A DNA stretch of 64,000 nucleotides from Bolinopsis microptera (taxonomy: Eukaryota > Ctenophora > Tentaculata > Lobata > Bolinopsidae), in the NCBI RefSeq assembly GCF_026151205.1, contig NC_087082.1:818501-882500 (forward strand). Direction: 5' to 3'. Position numbers and translations under genes: made by a program. Positions 10,461 through 20,930 of this stretch are shown piece after piece (within the stretch, counting starts at the first letter, position 1; each line of letters starts with the position of its first letter). The notes under the pieces are model-generated. The model did not search any database, was not told the DNA's origin, and saw only the letters and a program-made list of their open reading frames with translations.

Positions 10461-11006
10461 GGCAACTTGGTCGTTTAGCTCCGGACAGTCTATGCAACGT
10501 CTATGCAACGTCCATGCAACAACAAAAGAACCGTCTATGCAACGTCTATGCAACGTCCCTGCACAATGAACACTCTATGCACACTCCCTGCACGGTCAGT
10601 CTATGCAACGTCTATGCAACGTCTATGCAACGTCTATGAAACTAACCGGCTTAAGAGCCGGTTAGTAGCCGGTTAGTAGCCGGCTAGTGACCGCTTTCTA
10701 AGTGCCGGCTAGTAGCCGGTTTGGAACCGGCTACTAGTAGGTCCGCTTAAGAGCCGGCTAGTGACCGGTTAGTAGCCGGTTAGTAGCCACTTGGTGGTTA
10801 CTAGCCGGTTAGTAGCCGGTTAGTAGCCGGCTAGTGACCGCTTTCTAAGTGCCGGCTAGTAGCCGGTTTGGAACCGGCTACTAGTAGGTCTGCTTTAGAG
10901 CTCGGCTAATAGCCGGCTAGTGACCGGTTAGTAGCCGGTTAGTAGCCACTTGGTGGTTACTAGCCGGTTAGTAGCCGGTTAGTAGCCGGCGAGTGACCGC
11001 TTTTCA
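10461..11006. repeat. GC-rich palindromic tandem-repeat insert flanked by a 9-bp repeat
   Basis: It is flanked by agtatgttc at 10452-10460 and 11007-11015. The left part (10486-10640) repeats 'tctatgcaacg' with 'ctccctgcac' variants. The right part repeats a unit of about 160 bp made of agccggttagt/agccggctagt blocks, itself rich in AGCCGGCT palindromes, in two and a fraction copies. The element's coding frame is interrupted here. A 9-bp duplication is the size made by Mutator-like transposases, but no good terminal inverted repeat is visible. Confidence 0.6.
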
Positions 11007-11770
11007 AGTATGTTCATAGTGTGAGTCCAGAATCTAACTCAGTGTATGTGATGACACGATCGTCACAAGCCTGGTATCGTCACGGTATTGATGAAACAGG
11101 TCCTGCTGAAACTCAGTCTTCTGTGCAGACAGGAAGGTTCTCCATCACACTGAGAACTGTGAGCAAACAGTTTAGCCGGAGCTGCATCATCATGGGCGAC
11201 TCTAACACCAAGCCCATCAAGTTCGGTGTCGGTACTGGAACCCTTGGACAGTCCTTCCCAGGTGAACGTGTTAAAGCCAACAAGGTCAGTGCAATAGACC
11301 CTAAGCTCTGCATTGGTTATAGCAACGTCATCTTAGTTTGTGGGACCAACGATCTACGAGTTGAAAATGTGCAGTCACCTGGTGATATACACCAGCTGGT
11401 AGACATTCTCCACCTGAAAATCCAGCAGATCCAGAAACTGTGCCCTAAGGCAAAGTTGTTTGTCACAGCAGTTTTACCGTCTAGACTCCCTAAGATGAAT
11501 AAAAACATTATGGCATTCAACAGCTTGGTTGATGAAATGTTGTACTCTAGCTTTAACCAGACTGTATGGCACCTTGGTGTTGGCCACTTTTTAGACGGGA
11601 AAGGGTTGCTTGCTATGAAACTCACGAGAAATGGTGATGAAATCCATCTCGGAGAGCTTGGTATTGCTAAATTTGTGAGATGTCTGAAACAGTGGGTGTA
11701 TGTGAGGGAGAGACAGGAGAGAGTAAGACAAAGGAAGGCCACCCGACCAGTGGGAGTTTATCCCACTTAG
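11007..11770 (+). pseudogene. LINE-1 ORF1, second piece: end of AlkB-like domain and SGNH esterase
   Basis: The frame resumes with SVYVMTRSSQAWYRHGID...GRFSITLRTV, the distal His and the 2-oxoglutarate-binding Arg of the AlkB-like fold. SGNH motifs follow: GDSN (nucleophile Ser), GTND (block III) and DEIHLGELG (Asp and His of block V). The TAG stop lies six bases before the ORF2 ATG, the same compact ORF1-ORF2 arrangement as in LINE-2. Because the dioxygenase is split by the repeat insert, this copy cannot make the whole protein. Confidence 0.75.
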
Positions 11771-11776
11771 TTTATC

Positions 11777-14700
11777 ATGATTATGAAACTTATTAAAGAT
11801 GTGTGCGACCCCTGTAGTAAATACATTAATATTGGCCAGCCACTCTTAGAATGTGAAAATTGCAGCAAAGTTGTTCATACTAAGTGCTTCAGATCCGCGA
11901 AATTTACAAGCAAAAACGGTCTATGGATGTGCAGTGATTGCTGTAGTACAATAGAAGATAGGTATTGCCCATTTCCAAGCAGCCAAAGATATGATGATTC
12001 AGATAAATTCTATGATACAAACAACCAGGAAGATGTCACCATAGCTAAATTCTCTTCAATACTTGAAGACTGTAAGCGTTACACAAAACAAGAACTAGCA
12101 AACTCAATCAGCAAACTTTTTCCTGAGAAAAATAAAAATTCTGCTTATCTGCCCGCTCTGTTTTGCAATATAGATGGGTTTGCTAGTAATTTTGACAGCT
12201 TTTTAATAGAACATAAGACCCTCCCGTGTAATTTTGATGTCATTGGATTGGCTGAGACCAACATCGATCCAAGCCAACAAGGCTTATACCAAATCCCCTC
12301 CTATACAACATTTTGTCAAGTACCATTCCCTGATAAGAAAAAAGGAACAGGAGTATCCTTATATGTCTCTGATCGCCTGAATGCTGTAGTAATCGAAAAT
12401 CTATCTCACTGTACAAAAGATATTGAGTGCTTATTTGTTGAAATTACTCTTAGCTCGGGTGATAAACTGACATATGGGGTTGCTTATCGTCCTCCAAATG
12501 GCTGTAGTGAGACCTTTTGTCAAACTCTTGAGGATATATATCTAAGAAGTTGGCTGGTAAAAAGTTCCATATTCTTGGCGATTTTAACTCTAACCTCCTC
12601 AATGTACAAACCTCCAGCCAGCTATTTGAGGACACGTTACTTCGTAACAATATGTATCCTACTATATCACTTGCTACCCACTTCCGTCCTAACTGTAAAA
12701 ACTCATGTATTGACAATATCCTCACATCAGAGATAGATCATGTACTTCTCTCCGGTGTATTGAATGATAGGATTGGTGACCATGCCTTTATATTCACCTT
12801 CACGTCAATTCCTACCGAAAACAGTACTGAAAAACTTAAACATGTTCGCTACTATGATTATTCAAGTTCCAAACTCACTAATTTTGTTAATGAACTCGAG
12901 GTGAAGGTGAATGACTTGACTCCCTCGGTAAACTTCAATGAGTTCTTGGACTGCTTCAATGAAACACTTGATAAACACTGTAAGCTTGATGTACCAAAAG
13001 TTACCAAAAGGACTCCCAAACTCAACCCGTGGATTACCGATGGAATCATTGTCTCAGTTGAAAGAAAACATGAACTCTGTAGAGACTGGTCAAGCACTGT
13101 AACAAATAGAAACCCTGAGGGTAATGTACTGCTCTATAAAGTCTTCAGTGACTACCGAAGAATGCTTAAAAGTATTATCAAGGTCGCCAAACGATCGTAC
13201 TACTGCAATGAAATCCATAAAAATATAGAAAACAGCAAAAAAAACGTGGCAGATAATCAATGAGCTCAGGGGCAAGAAAAAGAAGCAAACTAAGCCTCCC
13301 TTTATCATAAACAACGAACGAATCATGAATCGTAGAGTCATAGCCAATGGATTCAACTCTTACTTTGTTTCTATTGCCCCTAAGCTCAATGAAACACTTA
13401 GTACGGTGAGGCCTCTGGTTTACCAATTCTCCATATAAAAACATTCTATGATTTCCTTGGAAAGACTAATGAAAAATCGATTATGTTAGAAGACTGTACA
13501 CCTTATGAGATAACGGAAATAATAAAAGGATTTGAAAATGGAAAAGCAAGTGATATTCCTGTTAGTGTAATCAAAAGATCATCTCATGTAATTACACCGA
13601 TCCTTAGTCGATACATCAACATCTTAATGTCTAATGGCACGTTCCCCGACGTTCTAAAGACTGGTAGAATAACTCCTGTATTTAAGAAGGGAAACCCTGA
13701 AGAGATAGAAAACTACCGCCCAATCTCTACTCTCTCTATATTTGGTAAAATCTTTGAAAAGATCATTTACTCAAGAATATATTCGTTTGCTAGCTCACAG
13801 GGTATAATATCTAAAACACAATTTGGCTTCAGGCAGTCACACTCTACTTCACATGCAGTTAATCACTCAGTAAACCTTATAACTGAATCTCTAAAACTTA
13901 AGCATCATGTCTTAGGCATATTCATAGACCTTAGCAAAGCTTTTGATACAATAGATCATGGTACATTACTTGTCAAATTACAGGGCTATGGGATACGTGG
14001 GGTGGCAAATGATCTTATAAAAAGTTAAACTTAACAAATAGATCACAATATACTGAAGTTGTTGGTGAGAAATCTGACGCCTTGAAAATACAGTTTGGAG
14101 TCCCTCAGGGTTCGATTCTTGGACCTCTCTTATTTCTCCTATATATTAATGATATCGCCAACAGCTCCAGTTTGGGATCATTTGTCACCTTCGCTGATGA
14201 CACCAATATATTTGTGACTGGGAAATCTAAAAAGGAGGCATATATGCGTGGTAATTCTCTTTTAGCTAGTTTATATTCCTACATGCGAGCAAACAAACTC
14301 CATGTCAACTTGTCTAAATGCTGTTTCATTCACTTTAAACCAGCATCGTCCTCCCAGACTGACAATAATTCTGAATATACTCTAACCATTGATAACTTTC
14401 CAATAAAACAAGTTGCATCTGCTAAGTTTCTGGGAGTCGTCATCGATGAAAAGCTAACCTGGGAAGAACATATAAAATCACTTAGGCGTTCTCTCAGCCA
14501 TGCAACATCAACTCTCTGCCGCCTACGCTGCTCCCTCCCAGATTTCTTACACCGCCAGTTGTATTACACTCTATTTGAATCACACCTCTCCTATTGTATC
14601 ACGGTTTGGGGTGGGGCAGCCAAAACTCGTATAAGTTCTGTATTCAAAGCACAAAAATATTGTCTCAGGGTACTGTTTGGCGACAGGGAGGCATACCTAG

Positions 14701-15176
14701 ATAAATTTAAGACCTGTGCTCGTGCTCGACCGTTTGGCAACCAAAATCTGAACAAAAAATTTTTCTTGAAAGAGCACACGAAACCTTTGTTCAAGGAACA
14801 CGGAATACTTGCCGTCCAAAACCTGTACACTTACCATTGTTTCCTTGAGCTCTATAAAATCATGAAATTCCGTGCTCCGATTTCCCTCCATGAAAATTTC
14901 ACCTGCTCAAGTAGGAAACCCACCCTTATACTAAGCCAAGCAGACCCCCCTGACAACTTCAATAGCAGAACGACTCGTATTTGGAACGTAATTGTGCCTA
15001 AGCTTGGTATACGTGACTACTGTCTAAGTGTGGCCTGCCTGAAGTCTAGGATGAAGCAATCACTGCTCGTCAACCAGCATAACCATGCTGATCTTGATTG
15101 GACAAACAAAGATTTCGAATGCTCTAATCTAAATTTTGACATTAAGTCTACCCTAGGGTCCACACATCCAAAATGA
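11777..15176 (+). pseudogene. LINE-1 ORF2: zinc finger, endonuclease, reverse transcriptase, four frameshifts
   Basis: ORF2 starts with a PHD-like Cys/His cluster (CDPC...CENC...HTKCF...CSDCC), then an EEP endonuclease (GLAETNI, VAYRPP, GDFNSNL). RT follows (RPISTLS, FIDLSKAFDTIDH, GVPQGSILGPLLFLLYIND, FADDTN) and then a C-terminal domain with CARARPF. The frame breaks near 12548, 13248 (a run of eight A), 13402 and 14030. Each break is repaired by one base when compared with LINE-2, and I see no nonsense substitution between them. The copy is dead as read, or the breaks are base-calling indels. Confidence 0.82.
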
Positions 15177-15841
15177 TTATCTTGAAATTGAAAATTAGCT
15201 GGGTGTGCATTTTCCTTTGTCTTACTAACGTGTGTGAGCGCAGTGTAGTGAGAAAGTGTTTTTAACAGATTTATTATTAGACTTAGGATTATGATTTTTA
15301 ATATATTACATTGATATAAGATTTATTTTTGATAGGTACTTAATAAAGTTGATGAATTTCCCTCCCTATTAAAATTTTAAACCCATTTAGTGAAAATTGA
15401 TAAACGAAGATCTAGATATTGATACATATTATAACCAACATTGCTTATATTCTGCCTTGTAAACAAAGAGCAAATCTTCTTAATGCCTTCTTCATGTCCT
15501 AAAACTAAAACTTCATCCTATTAAAGTAAAGGCCAGTTGTTACCACAAGCTATTATACCGTCCCTCTCAAAAACATGCCTCAGCCTCCATCAAAAACAAT
15601 TTTAGTTTTCAGTCCTTCTAGTTTCCAAAAATCTACCGAGCTAGTGTTCTGGTGTGCACAAAAGCCCCTAAGCCCGTGCATTCCTTGCCCCGCTAGCTGC
15701 CAGTCCTTGACAAACTTCCAATAGCAAAGATCAACTAGTCATTTACAAATTGAGCACTATACAATTTTAATTGTTTTAAATATTTGACTTTGTAAAATGA
15801 GCTAAAACATTGATTTATTAGTTTCATTGATTTATTAGTTT
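15177..15841 (+). other. LINE-1 3' untranslated region
   Basis: AT-rich, no gene. It ends with two copies of a 17-base unit in place of poly(A). The copia gag frame begins immediately beyond on the other strand. Confidence 0.6.
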
Positions 15842-16497
15842 CATTGACTCACGGCTGTAGGTCGTGTTTCTTTGATCTCTGTTAAATGGGGGTCTTTGAT
15901 TTCTTCTGTCTCTGTTGTACAGTACCTCCTCTTCTTCTTGATGACTCCCATAGAAGTTTATCTCTTGCTCCTCTTTAACAACGGGTCTAATCTGAATCTT
16001 GGAAGAGTCAGATGTGATTAAAGGGGTGTTAACATGTGAATCAGTTAATCGCAACAGTGCTTTTTTGGAGTCACTCATAGTTTTATTAGTACATGTTGAA
16101 TTAGCGATGCGCTTGTCACTTTCACTGAGCTGCGCTCCTTCAATAATTAGATATGAAAGAATTAAATCTGGAATTTCAAGTCCACCAGTTTTCAGTTTAG
16201 CAACCTTGCTTTCGTAAAAGTGAATATACTCTTTCATAGTTTGATCTTTACTGCGTCTAAATCGGTAAAATTGATCAAATTGGTCCATAAGATCATTGTC
16301 GCTTTCATAAATACAGTCCAATTTTTTAATGATTACAGCTACGCTAGTGTCTGCTTCATCAATTAGTAAATCTGACGCCTTGTCAGCCATGTTCATGATA
16401 AGTAAGACACCCTGTTTCTTAGTGTCATCCTCTTCACAAACTGTCACCCACATGGTGACTAGCTTCTTCCATTTGCTGTACTCACTGGCCTTCCCAC
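15842..16497 (-). CDS. gag: Copia gag, main part (interrupted at both ends by LINEs)
   Basis: About 218 residues begin GKASEYSKWKKLVTMW, the usual start of the copia-type capsid domain, and end in a basic Arg/Asn/Gln-rich tail (YNRDRRNQRPPFNRDQRN) that would precede the zinc knuckle now at 10.1 kb. The apparent N-terminal MFKKKKKK is an artefact, being the poly(A) tail of LINE-2. Frames on both sides of each LINE are compatible, so gag and pol formed one long frame before the insertions. No stop lies inside this piece. Confidence 0.75.
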
Positions 16498-17430
16498 TTT
16501 TTTTTTTTTTTTTTTTAAACAAATTTTATTTTATACCCACAATCAATTCATATTTAGTTCAAATATTTAAAGTCAAAATAACCATTTCACATAAGTGGTT
16601 ATATTATAATAAAATAATTTGTGATAAATTAATAAATTAATTTACACTCAAAAATGAACAAAATATACACAATTTTTACCTAGTGCAACACTGGTTCAGC
16701 GCGCGGCTGATCGAAAAAGTGTGATTTGATTTACTAACTACAGTGTACAGCGTACATGAAAAAATTACTTACTGAATCTTTTAATACTAGACACATTTTA
16801 ATTCAGATGTTGTTCAATGAGTTAGCCACAAAAATGTTCAAATTATGTAGGAGGGTAAAGGACACAATTGCTAGTAGTGCTTCTTTGTGCCCGTTGACTA
16901 CAATGAACATTTTGCGGAGTTTCTCCAGACGGCTTTTATCGGAGTGCGTGTTATTTACTTGGTTATGCACAAGCCAGGCCAACATTTTGTTTTTGTGTCA
17001 GCCGTGCTACCAGGTTGCAGAGTATTATAAACACTAAACAATTATACACTATACAAATTTGCTAATACAATATCATGCAGAGTCCGATCTAGCTGCAAAC
17101 GTCAGACACCACAGTTCAGCCGCCAAGTACCGTTTAAGTGAACACCGAAACACGAGGTTTAGGTGTCATTTTGTAAATCACTTTATGGATGAATAATTCA
17201 GTAATTGTTGAAGAAAATTACAGTCACTGCCACCTATAGCGTTATGTCATGGGTCTGATTAACGGCCAAGAATAAACGTACGTGCGCGCTTAAGAAACCC
17301 GCGCAAATGTTGAGGTAGGGAGTAGCTGCGGCGCGCTTTTAACATTTATTACGTATAGCGCCGTACGGAAACGGCAATATTTAAGTAATTAAGTATTTGT
17401 TTACATAAATTCCACGTTTTTATCAATAAT
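16498..17430 (-). other. LINE-2 3' untranslated region with poly(A)
   Basis: About 930 bp without a gene, including GC-rich patches near 17280-17370 (cgcgcttaag, ccgtacggaaacgg). It ends in the A tail. The small open frames on either strand carry no recognisable domain. Confidence 0.65.
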
Positions 17431-20400
17431 CTAGCATGGTCCAAAACTGTTAAAGTTGTCATTATGCCACTCATTATCGAACCTGCTTTGGGCATCTAGA
17501 AGAGATCGGTTTAGCCTTGATTTGATTGAGTTACAGGATGTGTTCACAAAGTCAGGTTTATTCTGTGGATTGGAGTCCTTGAATTGATTCCAAAGCCAAG
17601 AAGATTTATAAATAAAGTTATGGCTTGGCTTTGGTGGTATTAGACGGTCATCCCTCAGTTCAGACATGTTAAGTAAAGAGTAGAGAGATATGGGTACCCT
17701 ATATTTCACTATTTTAAAAGGTTCAGTTATAGTACGAAGTTTGTAAAGATTATGAACAGTAAGGAGTTTATGACTGTTAAATAATGGTTTGGTTGATTCC
17801 TTGGAATAGAATTCAGCTCCTAGTTTTTGACAACATAAGGGTCTAACAAGTTTATTATGAACTACCGATTTAGAGCGGACACACTTTGCACATGGTTTAA
17901 TACGTGGATTAACAGAGTTATTAACATTAGACTCATATTTACCCAGTATTTTACATTGAATAGGTCTAGAACGAGCACATGTTTTGAATTTGTTTTGGTA
18001 TGAGTTTGCATCTCCAAAAATTATTCTAATAATCTCTTCTGTGTTAAGAATACAGGGTTGATAACTTGGTTAGAGACACCACCCCATACTGAGATGGCGA
18101 ACGTAAGGTGTGATTCAAATAGTGTGTGGTATATCTGCTTGTGCAGTTTTATAGGTAGACAGTTTTTTATGCGGTAAATACGTCCACAAGCACTTCTTAG
18201 TTTCTTATTTAGTGATTCGATGTGAGGTTTCCAGTTCAGTTTATCATCAATCAGCACACCTAGAAACTTAGTTGTTTTAACACGTATTATTATGGAGCCG
18301 TCTATGGAGAGATTTAAATCATCGGGTGTACTGCATGTAGACGATTCATTTACACGTTTGTTTGGGGAGAAATACATATAACAGCTCTTCTTAGCGTTAA
18401 TATGTAGTAGATTACATTTCATGTATCTAGAAATAGACGAAAGAATATCGTTAGCTACATCATAAACGTCTTTTTTCGAGTCTGCAGAAACGAATAGGTT
18501 AGTGTCGTCAGCAAATAAGATAAACTTGCCTTTATTAGATACGTTGCATAGGTCATTTATATACAGGAGGAATAGTAAGGGACCAAGAACAGAGCCTTGG
18601 GGAACTCCCCACTCAACAGGAAGTTTATCGGAGTTTTCATTTAAGACGTGAACATATTGGCTCCGGTTTGACAGGTAACTTTTTATCAAATTCAGTGCGT
18701 TGCCCCTAATTCCGTAATTATTTAATTTGAATAAAAGCTTCTCGTGAGATATCGTGTCGAAAGCCTTACTTAAATCAATGAAAATGCCAAGAACGTGTTT
18801 CCTGTCTTTTAAGTGTGATTCGATATGGCTAACAGATAAGTTCAGTGCGTGGCTTGTTGAGTGACCCTTTCTAAATCCAAATTGGTTCTCATAAATGATT
18901 CTTTTAGCAATTAGGAAGCTGTACATACGTTTATAAATAAGTTTCTCTAAAATTTTTCCAAATACTGGTAAGGTTGATATTGGCCTATAGTTTTCAAATA
19001 GTTCCTGATTATCTTTTTTATAGATGGGACTTATCTTTCCTAATTTAAGTTCATCTGGGAATATCCCCTGTTGCATGCAATGGTTAAAGTGCTTGGCTAA
19101 AAAGGGAGATATTATTCTAGCAGACTTTTTTATAACGTGAATTGGAATGTCACTAGATTTACCATTTGTGAACTCATTAATAATATCTATAATTTCATAC
19201 TGTGTACAATCACTTAGATATATACTTGACTCACAGGTTTTAGGTAAGAAGTTTGAGAATGAGGGAATTGCATCCAGGGTTATATAATCTTCAGAATAAT
19301 TTTCATTTAGTTTGGATGCAATCGACTGAAAATATTTATTGAATTCATTAGCAATCATCCTACGATTTATTATTTTTTGATCGTTAAGGATAAAACATGG
19401 CTTTATTTCACGCCTGGATTTTCCACGAATAGTGTTTATGATTTCCCACGTTTTCTTACTATCACCAGAGCAGTCAGTTAATTTACCTGCATAATGATTC
19501 TTCTTGACACGGTCAATAAGTACCTTGAGATGCTTCCTGTAATCCTTATATTCAAGGTATCTTTTTGCTATATTCATACAAGTGAGGCAATTACACTCCT
19601 CGCGTTTAATATTATTATTATTAGTTAGCAATAAACATTTTTTCTTCTGAGACTTTTTCCACAAATCATAGAGCGAGTCTTTCGTTCGAATTGAGGTAAC
19701 AATACCACTAGTAATCCATGGGTTGTTCAAAGCGTTACGTTTAGATAATTTCGGTTTGTCAAGTTTGAATGCCTCGTCTAGGTGCTTCTGAAAAGTAGTG
19801 CAGAAACTACTGAAGTTTTCAGGAGGATTGGTATGTAGTTCATTATCAATTGATGTGAGAAAGGCGTCTACATTTGAGGTGCTATAGTCGTAATATTGTG
19901 CGTGTTTAAGTTTAGGTTCATCAGCTACAAAATTAAGACAACTATTGATTTGAAAGATGGCATGGTGATGAGAAACATTGAGTTGCAACGTTCCTGTAAA
20001 CAACGTGCTTTCGATTTCATTAGTGAAAATATTATCAATACAGGATGGTTTACATTCAGGCTTTTCGTGTGTTTGGATAGATATCGTTGGTGAGTACCCT
20101 AATCCGAGCATTATGTTTTCTAATTCTTGTGTGCATCTTCTATTGCCGTTATGGAGGTTAATATTAAAATCACCCATTACATGTACATTTAACTTTGGGA
20201 GTTTACCCATAATTACTTGTAGCTCAGCGAGAAACTCGTCAATGTCTCCACTAGGTGGTCTATAGATTACTCCTACGTTTATAGTTTTAGATTCTTGATG
20301 AATAGTCACAAAGAGGCTTTCTAAATTACTGGTGACGTTTGATACATCTACATTAACGACTGCATTAAAAGCATTGTGAACATAAACTGCAACGCCCGTT

Positions 20401-20930
20401 CCTTTCGATTTGTTATGCATTGTAGTCTGGTAGAAACTATTGAATCCATTAATAGGGTAAACGGAACTCTCTTCTGGGCTAATATTGGTTTCGGCAAGGC
20501 CTATGATAGGGAAATTGTGTTTGAGGCACTCTAATTCAGATATGAGATGGTCGAAGTTGCTTTTATTGCCGTCGATATTCAGGAAGAAAGAGCCGCCATT
20601 TTTATGAAGATCGGCACTAAGTTCGTTATTAAATTTGTTGGTGGAGTAAGGCTTACAATATTCTAGAACTTGTGACATTTTCAGAATCAAGGGGTCGTTG
20701 TTATTGTTATCCGACTTACTAATCATATCTTTAAACGGGTTGTACTGTTTAAGGATTAGCGCTTTGCACTGACTACAAAAGTAATTTGAGTTGATCACGG
20801 TTGCTTCAGAGTTTTTGAAACATTTTTCATGTATAATGCAATTGCATTTAAAACATTCAACAAATTTTTGACCTAAACATAAGCTCTTAAGGCAGTGACT
20901 GCATTTTTCCTTATTTGAGAAAGTTACCAT
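17431..20930 (-). pseudogene. LINE-2 ORF2: PHD-like finger, endonuclease, reverse transcriptase, one frameshift
   Basis: The first 969 residues are open (18021-20930). A single-base frame change near 18030-18045 then moves the remaining C-terminal part (to 17431) into another frame. The N-terminus has a PHD/RING-like cluster (CSHC...CFKC...HEKCF...CSQC, residues 10-65). EEP endonuclease follows at about 110-330 (GLAETNI, VIYRPPSG, GDFNINL, then SHHHAIF where SDHH is usual). RT is at about 560-860 (RPISTLPVFGK, FIDLSKAFDTISH, GVPQGSVLGPLLFLLYINDL, LFADDTN). The ATG overlaps the ORF1 stop (ATGGTAA), which fits termination-reinitiation. A zinc finger in front of the endonuclease is not the usual LINE layout, but LINE-1 has it too. 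Confidence 0.85.

Larger units (their letters stand above)
10138..15845 (+). mobile_element. LINE-1: 5'-truncated LINE nested in copia
   Basis: It is inserted in the copia gag just before the zinc knuckle and runs opposite to the copia. It starts in the middle of ORF1 and ends in a doubled 17-base tail, cattgatttattagttt (about 15808-15841). At the left junction the host string cacatccataacac is present twice (about 10122 and 10141), which suggests template jumping at the 5' end. Both proteins are homologous to those of LINE-2 (16.5-24 kb) but clearly diverged, so the two are different subfamilies of one lineage. Removing it leaves the copia frame in phase. Confidence 0.85.

Noticed and set aside
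16498-16522. Lys-rich N-terminus of the gag frame
   Set aside because: It is the poly(A) tail of LINE-2 read in frame.
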